Below, one piece after another: positions 13,486 through 26,423 of a stretch of DNA of 64,000 bases. Within the stretch, counting starts at the first letter, position 1. The number at the start of each line of letters is the position of its first letter. Below the pieces are notes generated by a model. It was not told where the DNA came from and ran no database searches. It worked only from the letters and a program-made list of their open reading frames with translations. The DNA comes from Macrocybe gigantea (lineage: Eukaryota > Basidiomycota > Agaricomycetes > Agaricales > Callistosporiaceae), in the NCBI GenBank assembly GCA_011319805.1, contig SJRY01000302.1, forward strand, positions 372,001 to 436,000, written 5' to 3'. A program made the translations under genes and the position numbers.

Positions 13486-15435
13486 ATGAAATTGTTTGCC
13501 CCGCTCGATAGGCGAGAGCTCACCCTCATTGCTTTGTCGCTCACTATCTTCTTCATCTCTTACAATGTTGACAACGCCATCCGCTTCTTTGGCTATGACC
13601 CCGAAGTGACACATGGCGTGGTTTTTAGCGCGCTCGGGCTCGGCACCTCGACACACGTCGGCAAGGACGGACTCAAATTACCTGGCTGGAGGGATGCTTT
13701 AGAAGAGGAGATCTTTGGTGGGTGGCGGTGGGACGAGGGACACGTCGCTGGTGATGGGGCGGAGCGCGCGCAAAGCGTAGGCGTCGACCGCCACGGCGCG
13801 GTCTGGCTTGGCCGCGATGCCGTAGGGGAACTGAGGAACAAGCATTTGGGTGAGACAACCGTGGGCCAGGCGTTCTTGAAGTGGCAGGACGACTTGCCTG
13901 TCTCCAAGCTGTTAAAACACGTTCCTGGTGCGCATGGTGTCACCCTCTTTTTCTTTTCCTTGTGCTGATGAAATGGTGCGGTCATATTAAGGGTATACGA
14001 TTCTCGATAATGTTTTCATGTTTAACGGAACGGTTTTTATCGTCACGGACGAGCCAGTGCTGTTCCCTCCTATTGAGGCCATTGTGTCCGCTTGGGGCCT
14101 GGCCTAAACCAGTGGGCGGTTGTCTCGACCGAAGAAGGCAGAAAGCTTCTAGGAAAATTCGGCGGATTGTAAGTCATTGTCGTTGACGGACTACACATCA
14201 ACTGAAACTGCGTAAAAAGCATCCGTGGAGTTACCTGGATGTCGGCCGACACAACCCCTCGTGAGTGAAATGGCTGATGCTACTATGGTTGTCTAATCTC
14301 ATATATTGCCTCAGACAACTCTACGCTGTTAGCTTTGTGGCGAACATACAGTTCCCTCGACCGTTCCATTTCCTCATCCGGACATACCACACTGTCGCCT
14401 CCTCACCGCCTATTCTTCCCCCAAAATCGCGTATTCCCGGACCCGAATCCTCTGCCTCACTTTCACTGGATAAGACGGCTACGCGTCGACACCGGTTTCC
14501 ATCCCTACATCGTCAAGGCGGCGTTCCCGTCACTGACCGTGATGTATCTTGAAGATTGGGAGGACTACCACAAGCTGGAGGTGCCGTTCCTCCTGGAGCG
14601 GATCGTCGTCGCGGACCGGGAGGCAGCGGAGGCAGGTATATCGGCCTCGCAGGACGGCCAGCAGGCACAAGGGGACCTGCCGTTGTACTGGAAAGCGTTC
14701 GAGGAGCTGGAGGCATCGGAGTTCTGGTTCGAGCCGATCAGAAGGACGCTGACGGCATATTTTGGGGAACAGATCGAAGGCGGGAATGGGGACGGTGAGG
14801 GATGGGGGCTGAAAAGGCACCGGAAGGTCGTGACATATCTGCACAGGCAAGGGGAGAAGGATGGAGTGAAGTTGGCGGATGAAGATCATCGAGCGTTGAT
14901 CAAGGTGCTCAGGGACTTGGGGAAGGACGCGGGGTATGAGGTGAACATTGTCTCGAGTCAGACGGCGGAGACGGAATGGAACGAGAAGATGGAGGCTATC
15001 ATCCATTCCGATGTCAGTCTGTCGTGTCACTGTTTGTTTACGATGCTCACTCCTGGTTCTGAACCTTCAGCTCGTCATTGGTGTTACGGGCAATGAGCTC
15101 CTCGACGGCATCTTTATGCGGATGACCCCCCTCGCAACCATGGTAGAGCTATTCCCGGTGGACACTTTTGTGCGCGACAGAGAGATCATCGCGCGCTCGA
15201 GAAAAATACAGTATCATGGGTGGTGGTTCGACCGGTGAGTGTTCCATTCGTATGAGCGCACTCCTGGAATTAATGCGTGTCTTTTCTCCCTCGCCCATTC
15301 TCCTTCTCCTTATGACGATTATGCAGGCCCTTGTCGTCCGATAGTCTTCCTCCGGTGGTGCGACCGGTGGACCAGGTCATGCACATCGACTCGAAGGCAT
15401 TGACGAAAACTGTGCGAACGCTCCTCTCGCGGTGA
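13486..15435 (+). CDS. GT61 (DUF563)-like glycosyltransferase, one apparent frame break
   Basis: Predicted type II Golgi membrane glycosyltransferase related to fungal GT61/EOGT-like proteins. The start is taken at 13486, giving a short tail followed by a signal anchor (LTLIALSLTIFFISYNVDNAI); an in-frame ATG at 13384 would add 34 residues. Introns: 13928-13991, 14169-14219, 14261-14314, 15013-15070 and 15235-15326. Family-like parts are NVFMFNGTVFIVTDEP, WAVVSTEEGRKLLGKFGG, RGVTWMSADTTPHNSTLLALWRTY and, in the catalytic C-terminal half, GVTGNELLDGIFMRMTPLATMVELFP followed by HGWWFDRP. The frame changes by one base at about 14098-14099 (GGGGCC before TGG): upstream sequence runs into TAA, while the next frame continues with NQWAVVSTEEG. 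One missing C would restore it. Recognition as GT61 is by eye and needs a profile search. Confidence 0.7.
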
Positions 15436-17926
15436 CGCCATTGGCATCTTTCAGTCGCCGATTTTAAAAAGTCTTCTAACACTTACTCGGCCGTCCTCAT
15501 TCATGGTTTTGTACTCTCAAGTCTGAGGGCTCTGGCCTCTAAGTTATTCGGTGACGGGCTCATCCGAGCAAATACCAGCGGCGTGATCGCTCTACTTCGA
15601 TTCCCGAACCACCTCCCCTAACTGTTAACTGCAAACATCTCAATCGATGGTTGGATACGTGTATGCGATTCCGCCAGCTCCAAAAGAACAGTAGAAATGT
15701 AGAGATCTGGGACTAATTTTGGCGCAAGATATTCGGATGATAAAGGACTTTATCTTTTTGTGTGTCGATTTTTCATACTTTCTTTTAGTCTTGGGACATT
15801 CTTTCTCTTTCCTTTTTTCCCTATTGCAGGACCAAGTTTTCTCAGATTTGGCGTCACATCCTTCCTTCCCCCACAATAATGTCGATCACCACCTGCATTG
15901 CAATGCCCTTGTAAATATAATATTGCACAAGCCATAGAGTTCCTGCCGGAAGAAGAGCATTCAGTGCCTAGAACCAGCAGCGAAATTGTGCTCCGAGGAA
16001 ACCCATGCTCAAGCTTCGTACGTACGTTTGTTCAATGTTCTGCCTTCACACTGCAGGTGTGGCCTGTGCCCGTTATGCGCGGAAAACACGTTGGACCTCC
16101 TGCTCTGAGCTTCACATCATTTAAGCTAGGCTCTCTGTGGTCCGATCGCTTTTGGCTCTAAACAGCTGCGACGCGGAGCCAGTCTGAGTTGCTTTCCAAC
16201 TCGGAAATGGAAGGCCCGGCTACTTCCTATTCCCCCCTTCTCTTTTCCAGCATTCTGTCTGGCAATTCTCTTGTTGGGCCAATTACAGTATCATCTGGTT
16301 CTAATTCACGCCTCGGATTCCATTTCGATCCTGAACGGATAGAGAGGCGGAGACAGGCTGAGTCGATCATGGAGCACATCGTGAATGAAGAAAGTTCGTC
16401 CGTTTCATCCACGGCGTGCTGGATGTTCGGAGAACTTGTCGTTCTATCGTGCTCGGATGAAGCTTTTTATCCCCTCCCCCGTCCTCAACCTTTCGCATCG
16501 CCGTTCGCGGGATCTTTGGCTCTGATCGTGCTTCGACGAAGCTACGGATGATGAGGGCGTTCTTTGGGCTCCAAAGCCTTTGACAACGCGCCGTCGGTGC
16601 CCAGTTGCTCTAGCGCTGCTGCTTTCTCCTCGATGAAGAAGAAAATAAAAGAAGCCCACACAAAATCGGAGATGCGTTCCACGAGGATGAAGGAAAGGTC
16701 GTAGTGTGGGCGCTGGCTCTGTTACATGTATCGTTCATCCGTCATCGGTCTCTTGACTGCCGGCGGCGTCGAACCCCGATCTGGTCCTTTGGTGGCAGAG
16801 TCGCGGGCTGTGCATTCGGGAATCATCGTTCTGGTAGGCCTCCGGATTGTATCGCTCGTTCTGCGTTGCGTCACCGTTTTACTTCATGGGCGCGTTTACA
16901 TGCTGGTGGATTCTAGCTCGTCCTAGTACGCCCACGGTTTTCCGGACACGGCCAAGATTCGAGAACAAAGAGAAGCCTAGCTCGTTGAAGCCTGGTTCAT
17001 CTTTCTTGCCGTATCACACCACAGCACGCCTTTCCTGATTCTTAACTTACCCATGACTTACAAATGTATGTAACAGACGCCCTTGCCTCGATGCCGCGCG
17101 CCGGCTTTCCAGATCACCGGCTGTCTATATAAAGCGCTTGTCAGCGACAACCTCGATAGATGTCCGCGGTGATGAGACGGCCAGATTGACAACGATCGAC
17201 TGCTGCAGAACGAGCCCACTGCGCCAGCGTTTGAACGCCGCCTGCGTCGTTTTGATGCAATGGAACGTGATCGTAATGCTGAATAGCTACAACAGGGGTT
17301 GAGTGACCGAGAAAGGCAAGAGTGGTTGAGCATGACAAATTACAACCATGAAATGATTTCCTTTTATGCTCAAGTGATGGTATCAACGAGGCCAGGCCGC
17401 TGAGATCCAAGGGGATTTCGAATCATTTGCAAGCAAGCAGCGACTGCGAGGCACCAGCAAACCTGCGAGGAAAAGAAACTTGGATACGGATAGACGTCTA
17501 ACGCGGCGTCACCTTCTCGAACTTCACTTTGCGGTCTTGGTGGAGTAGAGATCGGTCACGCGTTCAGCAGCATGAGGAACGCCTCCAGACTTTGCAAGGT
17601 CCACATTCCGAGCAACGTCTTACACACGCATTCCGGCCCGGCTAATATGTTGACCAAATATTCGATACGTCAAACCAAGCGTCGGTAGGTGATCCGTCAC
17701 AGAACCGCATAACAAGGACCGACGAAATATAAAGCTGGACGTGCTCCATAAACGCTAGGGTATCCCTTGCTTCTGTTCTTTATCCCCAGTTGCCGCCGCC
17801 CATCGTCTGAATCTCGGTCGCTGCCCAGCGTTTCCTGGCTCTGCTACGCGTCTGTGCTCTTAAAAAGCGGCAAGCGTTGAAAAGGACAAGGCAAAAGCAA
17901 CGCAGGATCGACTATCAGGATTCATC
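15436..17926. other. Intergenic interval without recognisable genes
   Basis: About 2.5 kb. Scattered frames under 125 codons on both strands show no family motif or consistent splicing. The last 200 bp (17730-17926) are the likely promoter and leader of the second DHA1 gene. Confidence 0.4.
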
Positions 17927-20482
17927 ATGTCCCACGACGAACAACGACAACAGTTGGACACCGATGTGCCGGCATCCGCCACCACTTCCGTCACCCATGT
18001 GCAAACGGAGAAGGCTGTTGGCGCCGCCCTGGAACGTGTGAACTCTCCCGGTCAAGGCGAGTCTGCCCTCCCTGCGGACAAGGTCGAAGAGGCAATCGAA
18101 AACTTGGAGGACGACTGGGCCGATGACCCTGACAATGCACGGAACTGGTCATTCACCAGAAAATGGGTTGCCGTGTCCATCGTGCGTGCTAGTCTACAAC
18201 CACTTTATTCGATGATGCTGACTCGCGCATCTCAGGTCTCTCTCTATACTTTCGTGTCTCCCTTGGCCAGCTCCATGATGGCCCCCGCTCTTCCTGAAGT
18301 GGGCATCAAATACGGTGTCACGAATCCCACTATTATCGCTCTGACGCTCAGCATCTTCCTCCTTTCCTATGCCCTTGGTGTGCGTATCAAGTACTATACG
18401 TTCCACACTCGCCGTGCTCACCTCTCTGTCCTCCGCCAGCCTCTGTTCGTGGCACCTCTTTCGGAGATGCATGGCCGAACCTGGGTAAGTCCAGCTGTCT
18501 CTCGGGCTCGCTTTCGACCCTGTTCTCATCGCCCTTCAAACATGTTACCGCCACATCTGTCATATCCCCAGGTTCTCCACATCAGCAATCTATTTTCCAT
18601 CGCCTTCAACCTTGGATGCGCCTTTTCTCCATCTGTAAGCGCATTGATTGGCTTCCGTTTCCTCGGTACGCGCATTGCCGCTGTGATACGGAATCGATGA
18701 CTCTGACGCCTGATCACCTTTTTGCTACTCGAAAATCAGCTGGCCTTGCAGGAAGTGCGCCCGTCGCAATCGGTGGAGGCTCAGTCGGTGACTTATTTTC
18801 GGACGGGATCGCGCTTCCGCCATGGCCGTGTACAGTTTGGGCCCTCTTGTTGGTGAGGGATTTGGCAGATGATTATTTCCCTCCGAGTCTTGCTTGACAT
18901 AGTTATTACCACGTTTCGCACAGGTCCCGTCGTTGGTCCAATTGCAGGTGGATTCATTGCTCAGTCCATTGGAATCAAATGGGTCTTCATCGTCATCTCA
19001 AGTGAATGCATGTTCTGATCATTTTTGCCGAACGTGACATTGATCATCAATAACTCTGCAGTTCTCTCCGGAGTTGCGGCAACGATAGGAATTCCGTTCC
19101 TCAAAGAAACGTATGCACCCGCTATCCGCTATAGACGCGCGCTCCATCCAAGGACCCAGAAGCGCTGGAGAGGATTCCCCACATCACCCAGATGAGGCAG
19201 AACAAGACTCGTTTTTTCTGGACCAACATGAGTCGGCCCATAGTCATACTTACGAGGAGCTTCATTTGTTTCATTCTCAGTCTCTACATGGCCTTGTACG
19301 TCTTGTCTTTTTTGCGAAAGAGTGACTTTTGTTGCTGATGCAGAATTTTCCAGCTTGTATGGTTAGTATCTGTTGTTGGTCCATCCGACTCTACCTCCTG
19401 GATGCTGACTGTCATGAAGGTATCTATTACTTAATGTTCGCTACCTTTGCGAGTGAGTGTCGCCAAGGAGCAACTCTCTTTCAGATCTCATTTCGACAAT
19501 CTTTTTCCTTCCCGCACAGAATTTTTCGCGACGACCTACCATTTCAAACCCGGTGTAGGAGGTTTGGCATACATCGGTCTAGGCGTCGGCTTCTTCATGT
19601 CGACCATCTTCGGCGCCAGGACAGCTGATCAAGTCTATAAATACGTACGTCGGCCTTTTCTCTTCCCCTCATCACCGCTCACACCCCGTGCGATGGCCTC
19701 TTGTGATCTGAACATTGACTACCCCTGGATGGTTGCTGATCGATTTGCATGCTGCAGTTGGCAGACAAGTCCAATAATGGCGTAGGAAAGCCCGAGATGC
19801 GCATCCCCGCGCTCTTCTTCGGATCGTTCTTTGTTCCGATCGGACTCTTGTAAGCCAGCCCGTTTTTTTGCCTTGTCCCTTGCAGGCGGGGATTGAATGA
19901 ATATATTTTCAGTTGGTATGGATGGTCTGCAGCGGCGAAGATTCACTGGATCATGCCAATTATTGGGTCCGGGTTTTTCGGATTTGGTGGGTAGCTTTGC
20001 GTTATTGTTCGTTCTTGCTCACTAAAGCATCCTCTTCTAGGCATGATGGCGTCTTTGTGAGTCCAACTGTCCCCGTTCTGTGCCATGGCTGACCAATGAT
20101 CTCAGCCTGCCCATCCAGTTGTACCTCGTAGACGCGTTCCAGTATGCTGCGAGCGCCACTGCTGCGGCCTCAGTGCGTGGACGATCCTCTTGTGTTTTCC
20201 TTTTTTTTTTTTTTTTTCACACAGCATACTATAGGTATTCCGATCCTTGCTCGGATTCGCATTCCCGTTGTTCGGACAGCAAATGTTCGATGCTTTGGGC
20301 GTTGGTGGTGGAAATTCGGTAAGTTTATCTTGTGTCCGAAGGGGTGATCTTGCCATCACTCACCCATCTCTTCTTTCCTCGAAACTCATCAGCTGCTGGC
20401 CGGCCTTGCCATCGTTCTCGGCATACCTTTTCCGGTCTGGATCTATTACAAGGGCGAATCGATCCGTATAAACAGCAAGTGA
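17927..20482 (+). CDS. MFS transporter, DHA1 type (second copy; two apparent frame breaks)
   Basis: Paralogue of the transporter at 2866-5568: same order of landmarks, similar introns and similar tail (PFPVWIYYKGE, stop at 20480-20482). The start ATG at 17927 opens an acidic, Gln/Ser-rich cytosolic tail leading to DDPDNARNWSFTRKW. Next come FVSPLASSMMAPALPEVG, PLSEMHGRTW, NLGCAFSPSVSALIGFRFL, GSAPVAIGGGSVGDLFS, AGGFIAQSIGIKWVF, PFLKETYAPAIRYRRAL, YHFKPGVGGLAYIGLGVG, YLVDAFQYAASA and QQMFDALGVGGGNS. Two one-base losses are implied. At about 18803 the frame leaves the expected SERDRASAMAVYS segment. At about 19144 it leaves the central loop, which resumes in another frame as HITQMRQNKTRFFWTNMSRP. 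Either the assembly has indels or this copy is becoming a pseudogene. Confidence 0.78.
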
Positions 20483-21854
20483 AGCTATGAGCCATGGCAA
20501 CGTAGATTGCGTCACCGCTCCGACGAGGCAACGCATGACTTCCTCGTTGTTCCCCACCCCTCCACCTCGTAACTGTCGCATCTCCGTCGCCATGTCTTCA
20601 ATATTGCCGGCACCGCGTTCTCCTGCATTTCCTGCATTCGCATCTTTTGCGTCGTGCATGTACAGCATCAAAAGAAAGACAAGAAAAGTAACTTATTCCT
20701 CCGCCGCATCGTCCGAGAGCGTGCAAAAAGAAGAAAAATCGAAGCCTTATGCAACGGATTCTCGACCACGAACCTGCATTCGTCTGTCCTTGCTGGTCAT
20801 AGGCAAACGAGGCTGTCGTTGGATTACAAGAGACAATGGACTAGGAGAACAGCACGCAACGTAGAGGGAAAGAACAAGGAAATTTTTTTTTTTTTGGATT
20901 CTTTGGGTCATCATTGATTGTTATACCGCGGTCACCTGGATTTTTTTTCCGTCTCTTTTATTTTATCCTCTTTAATGTTCGCGTCTTGCTTGTAGGATCA
21001 CATTTTCTGTTGGAGCAGTTCTGCAGGTTCCTGGGAGACATTTTGTGCACCGCGTTCCCGCGTCCCTTGAGCCTAACGAACGTTACTACTTGGGTCTCTT
21101 TGATTATACTGGAGCGTCTGCAGCTCGGACGGCGAAACATCGAACAAGGCAGGTCGCGAGTCATATATATACTAGTGCATTTCGTTTGTCGTGTGCTCTG
21201 CTCTGAGTCAACGTCAAATATGCTCCGCCACTACTCCCATTATCACATTCACTTGTCGCACTGTTGCCCATCCTGCATCCAGACCCGCACGATTCTCATT
21301 CCAATGCAGAAGACCCCCCGCTCCCGGTTGACCCATTGACGAGTCTCCCATCGAATTTGCAAGTCTTCCTTAAAGGCTTCACTGTGTCGTCGATGAGGAT
21401 GGAGTTGGTCCAATTCCCACTCACCATCTGCCACCTGCCATAGACAAATCCTATCACCATCCCGCGGGTGCTGATGTGGAATCAAATCAGGAATCAGCGT
21501 GTCCGGCGACCATATGCATCTACTCACATTATGCCTGTGCCTGAGAAAAAACGAGAAAAATTCGCCGACCCGACCTCCCTGTTGGGGCGGGTCCACGGGT
21601 TTTCGTGAGGCCCGTCAGGCACGAGCGGCCCACTCTGCTCTCAGGCTTTTTGTTTTTCACTCCTCATCTTGCTCTTCATTTTGCATTGTGCGACAGCGCC
21701 GCCGCCTTCGTCCTCTGGTCTTTGATTGATTCGCTTTTGCCCGCCTTGCGGAAACCGAGGTGACCCCGGTGTATGTGATTTCAGTACGATCTTGTCCGGC
21801 TGAAAAATAAAAGCCGTTGGCTAGTTGCACCCCTTGAAACCCACGAAGCAAGCC
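20483..21854. other. Intergenic interval
   Basis: Holds the 3' flank of the transporter and the promoter of the next gene. Contains a T-run at 20883-20895 and C/T-rich tracts. No coding frame with family features was found. Confidence 0.4.
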
Positions 21855-22573
21855 ATGTCTGTCCAGAACGTACGAAGCCCTCTGTGAGCAGGCCTCCTAA
21901 GTTGCGCTACCAGACTTTAATTCCCCCGTGTTCCAGGTCCATCGTATTCCTTCTCCATATCGCTCTTGAAATCCCTGTAGCGATACAAGGAGTCTGGACA
22001 CCCGCTAATCTGCCCTTCATTCAACTCAACAATACGGCTCTTGTTTTTATCAAGGTATAAGCTCACGAACGTGAAAGGAAGGAAGAGTTTCGCTCAAAAA
22101 TGCGACTTGCATCGTCTGCTCTCTTGTCCAGCTCTACTCCGCTCTCTCCTTCTCCACTTGTGGATGCGCTTTGCTTTGCTATTCGCTACCTGGTACACTT
22201 TTTCCGCCATGCTACCTCCGATTCCCATCTAGTTCCTCCTGACAGCCTGACGATTCGGACAGAATTCATGCCAGGCAAAAGAGCTCTCGCTATTGCATTG
22301 TGCATCTATCACAGTGTCGCATCAACGATCTTGTACCAGGCACCGCGGTTCATTCCTCACTCCTTTGGCAGTCTTATGGAGCAGTGTGTCCACCTACCTG
22401 ATCTTCATTAAGCAATTTCCTTATCGCGTTGCGTTCCCCTTGCTGATAGGTTGAAAATAACTCCCGAGATAGTGTGGGGCACGTTTCACGGCTTGGTGGG
22501 ACTGGGAATGGTCGTATGGTGGCAGGCAACGGTGCACCTCGCCGCGATGGCCCGTGCTGCCAACCCCAAGTAA
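21855..22573 (+). CDS. Uncharacterised 150-residue four-helix membrane protein
   Basis: I do not know a named function. Five exons (21855-21883, 21937-22054, 22132-22192, 22263-22383, 22450-22573) with clean GT-AG introns of 53-78 nt join to 151 codons including stop, which strongly supports a real gene. Four hydrophobic segments are visible: SIVFLLHIALEIPVAI, ALVFIKLYSALSFSTCGCALL, LAIALCIYHSVASTILY, and WGTFHGLVGLGMVVWW. Between helices 1 and 2 lies QGVWTPANLPFIQLNNT, and helix 3 is preceded by the charged EFMPGKRA. The layout recalls small four-helix fungal membrane proteins, and distantly the EXPERA fold size, but no diagnostic residues allow that claim. It ends about 160 bp before the convergent stop of the SPX-EXS gene. 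Confidence 0.72.
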
Positions 22574-22736
22574 TGTGTTATCTTGTCAGTAATTTATTCT
22601 GTAATATTTCTTGGAGTCTTTTAGAAAGGCAATTCGTTCGTTGGTTCTGCTCTCCTGCATCCAGCGACGGACCGAGACTGCAATGCTTCTTATTCTCAAG
22701 CCTACATGCAAGCCTATTTGGTCACCCACCAATCCA

Positions 22737-25700
22737 TCATTTTGCCTTTGTGCCCTCCGAGCCGCTCGAAATTCCTTCGTCGTCGTCGTCATCATCATCA
22801 TCCTTTCCATACGCGTCGTCCAAGTGATACGGAAGCGGCACTTCGCGCGTGATGCGATACTGATCCATATTACCGATGTGTTCGTTCTCCAAACGGACTG
22901 CCCCAGTCAAACGCCATCAAACAAGAACACGAAATGCATCATCAGACTTACAAAAGTTCCAAACGCACCGTCTCGTCATCTCAAGCATGCCACCGATAAA
23001 AAATCGCAGCATGACGTTTGGTCCAGCCTTTGGAATATAGAAAACCCAGATAAAGCGAACGGCGACATTGTAAATCTGTTCACCAACACACATTTCATTG
23101 TGAGCGAAAGACATGAAATTCCGTCGAGATGGCCTCACAATGGCAAGGTAATACGCCTGATGTGACACATGTGAGCAAGCCTTGGACTGTAATAAAGTGA
23201 GTTCTACTCACATAAATCGCATTGGTATAAATAAGCTCTTCTCGAAGGAATGGGTAACGTGTGTGTGGCCGCAGCAGTGACCAGTCCATCACTAGATCCT
23301 ACAGAAGTAGTTCGCTACGGCACGACACCAACGAGGAGGATGAAAACGTACCCAAGCTGATGCATAAGTTGCGTAAACGGCGCTGGCAATAACAAAAAGA
23401 ACAAAAGGTGCACCACGACTTGCTGTGCCTGCATATTTAGAGTAATCAGGGACGCGTCCACATGGTGGATGTTTAGAATAAAGCACCATTATGCCGCCAT
23501 AGGTAGAGAAAGAGAAGGCTTGTGATCCCAGAGGCGTACTTGCCACCCTAGAATTATCGCGACAGAGATCAGCCATGGAGCGGACGGCTGATCGAGTGCC
23601 TACGTTGATCAGGTGCGTAACGAGGCCAGAGTCATAGTAACGTCGTATGCTCTGGATCAGACGAATCCAGAAGGGTATGGAGCCCACTGCCCACGAGGCT
23701 GGCCAGAATGTCGCGCTGGCGCCACATTTTTGGGCCCAATGAGAGTCAAAATCGGTTGCATATATACAGATGAAGGTGCTCAAGCTCGATAACGGAAATG
23801 TTAGGCTACAAAATTGGTCGCTAGTGCTTTCATCAGAGAGACCCTCTTGTGAAAAGCCCAGGGCATACCCGAGCCAGAAGTCCGTGAACTGGAGCGATAC
23901 AGGTCAAACTCAGATCATACTCAACTGGGCAGCATTTCCTCACCTCTATACGACGTGTCCCTGCAGTGAATAGCTTTGCAGTGGAGCGAAGCAGCCAGTA
24001 CCGGGATGTCTTATACTGCAAGGGCAGAGGATCGAAAACCACGACGGCGGTAAAACCAAGCCACACCAGGGGCCAGATCGTTGGAGACACCAGCGGATAA
24101 CCTACACGTGCAAACGATAGCCAGAAGGCGTAACAGAGTGTAGTGAGCAAGAGACTCGGCACCTGCACAACTTGTTAGAAGGTACAACGGACTATAAGAA
24201 TATTATGTGCGAACTTCGTAATATTCCCGGTGGTCCATTCTCGTCTTCGTGTCCAGCTCTTGAAAGATAATATCAACATTATAACGGTACCACGGAATAT
24301 GGAAGCAGTGCGAACCGAAGATGAACGTGTAGTTAATTCGCGATCGGGCCCACGCCAGCAAGTCCAGGCCAACGAGAAGAGAGAACAGGGTTGGAACGAG
24401 CAAGAAACCATAGATGTATAACAGCGCCCCGTACCCGGGAATCTCTGTTCTTGTCACACGTCGAAAGCCTGCCACCAGAGCGCAAATCAGTAAGAGACAT
24501 TTCGATGAAGTGCGATGGTCAGCATTACTCTCGTAGATGCCCGCGACGAGGGCAGGAATGGCCAAACCGAGGTAGATTCCGCTCCGGAACATGCTAAAGT
24601 GATGGCTTCTGGCATGATAGGTAGCTCTAAGGCGATCTAGAGCTCGTTTGCGGTCGCCGTGTGCTAGTTTCAATGCGTCAAAATCGTCGTCGCAACTAAA
24701 AATCGACCCATGATACCGAAAACCGAGGCGTAGATGGTTTCTATATCCATCATCATGGAGCGCAACATCTTATCCGAGGCGAAGGCACTTTTGTCAATCT
24801 GTTTCGGTTTCGATGGTGAGGACCACGATACGAAGAATGATAAACTCGCCTTTTCCACCATATATTGGTTCTGAACAGGTATCTGATCGATGTCCATTTT
24901 AACATGAATACGCATAAGCTTGGAGGCGCACTTTTGTTAGCTTTTCGAACTTTTTGAGAGCCTTTCTGAACCCTGTGATGTTCAGAACCTTGCATCAAGC
25001 AGATGAGATACATATAATGCCTTAAGCCATAAAAGCGATTGTTACCCTATAGTTGTGCAAAACCTCTAAGCCCCTGTTCAGCATCGAAAAAATGAGCAAA
25101 AGAATAAAAACTTCTTAGTAAATAACAATTCATTACCTATAGTGCTCTAAAACGGCTTTCTTTAATCGCTTCTTGGCATGCGCATATTCTTCTGGGTCAG
25201 ACAGAAGACGCAAATTCCTGTTGTCAACTTTCTCATCATCTACCATGGAACCATCTTCTGCCTTTCCCTTTCCCTTCTCATCGACTGCTTCCAATGTGCT
25301 TACCAATTTAACCTAAGAGATAGCGCAAATGGTGTCAATTTACAAACCACAAAAACCTAAGAAACAGCGACGGACTGGGGCTTTACCCATATTGTCCCCC
25401 TTAGCCTCGAGCTCTTTGCCGTGGAGCTGATCGTTGCGCTGCATTCGGTGTATTTTGCGTCTGACTGCCATTCGCATGTTTGCGAACAGCTCTGATGACC
25501 GGGAAGCGGTTGCGTGACTCGGATGCGCAGCCTGATGTGTTGTGGTGAAGATCATGAACCACGCGTAAAACAGACGTAATTCACCTGGACGCATCTTTTA
25601 TGTGCTCTCAGCTCGTCCAATTGCTCGTGGAGAACTTTGGAGCGCAACGCCATCTCCCTTTCTCTCGCGACATAGAACGATTCAATTTTATCAAATTGGT

Positions 25701-26423
25701 CGTCGACAGCAGCGAAGAAAGCTCTTTCTTGAGACGTCAGATGCTCCATGAGTTCTCGCAGTGGTAAGTCAATGAAGGGCTCTCGGGCTTTATGCACAGA
25801 TTCTAATAGCTAGTTCGATAAGAAAGAAATGCGAGAGCTCACGATAAGCGCCCTTCTTTCCTTTATTCGCGCTCGATAAGGAAAGCCTACGACCGAGAGG
25901 AGTTGCCAGCTGTTTGGTCGATATACGTCTCCGGAAGCCCTCTCTTGATCGAGAGGCAGAAGACTTGTCATCCTGGGGGACAGGACCCGCAATACGACTG
26001 CCGCCAGATTGAACTGTTTGGCGCGAAGTGTCATGTCCTTCGAGCTCCGGGAGAGGTATCGTTTCTCCTTGGTGATTTGAGATGTCTGAACTTCGCGGCT
26101 TTGGTTCATTGAACTCCTCCTGTGAGTCCAAGGGAGATTCCGTTAGGCCTGACTTTGCTTTGCGAATAGCCGTGATCCGTTTCTTCAACAGCCGATAGTC
26201 ACTGACAGTTAGGTCATCGTGAGGGTGTATCGTCGCAAAATACAGGGTCACCAACAGGTACGTTTTTTCCATTCTGGAGCCTAGACATGAGTTAGCAGAG
26301 CGATAACGTCGATAGAGCGCGAACGTGCCTGAGAATCCTTCAAGTACCTTTGCACGCCGCGTTAGTCACGGCCTCCACAAGGACAGGCAGTATCAGAACA
26401 ATCACAAACCGTGCAAACTTCAT
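22737..26423 (-). CDS. SYG1: SPX-EXS domain protein (SYG1/XPR1 phosphate exporter family)
   Basis: Membrane phosphate exporter or signalling protein with an inositol-polyphosphate-sensing SPX domain. The start at 26421-26423 gives MKFAR, which joins across an intron to YLKDSQ and then APEWKK. DYRLLKKRITAIRKAK (about 26150-26220) is the basic SPX helix. A long Ser/Arg-rich insert follows, then EPFIDLPLRELMEHLTSQERAFFAAVDDQFDKIESFY (about 25660-25770). The second basic cluster EEYAHAKKRLKKAVLEHYR is at about 25140-25200, then TGFRKALKKFEKLTK. Transmembrane part: HHFSMFRSGIYLGLAIPALVAGIYES (about 24530-24600). EXS domain: PLVSPTIWPLVWLGF, LQYKTSRYWLLRSTAKLF, SWAVGSIPFWIRLIQSIRRY, FVLFVIASAVYATYASAW, VRFIWVFYIPKAGPN, RRCVWNFYRLENEHIGNMDQYR. 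The C-terminus has a run of eight Asp. One intron (26281-26328) appears to use a GC donor. Exon boundaries inside the central third were not all resolved. Confidence 0.88.

Noticed and set aside
16189..16551. 120-codon plus-strand frame
   Set aside because: No recognisable domain, membrane segment or neighbouring exon; isolated in a long gap.
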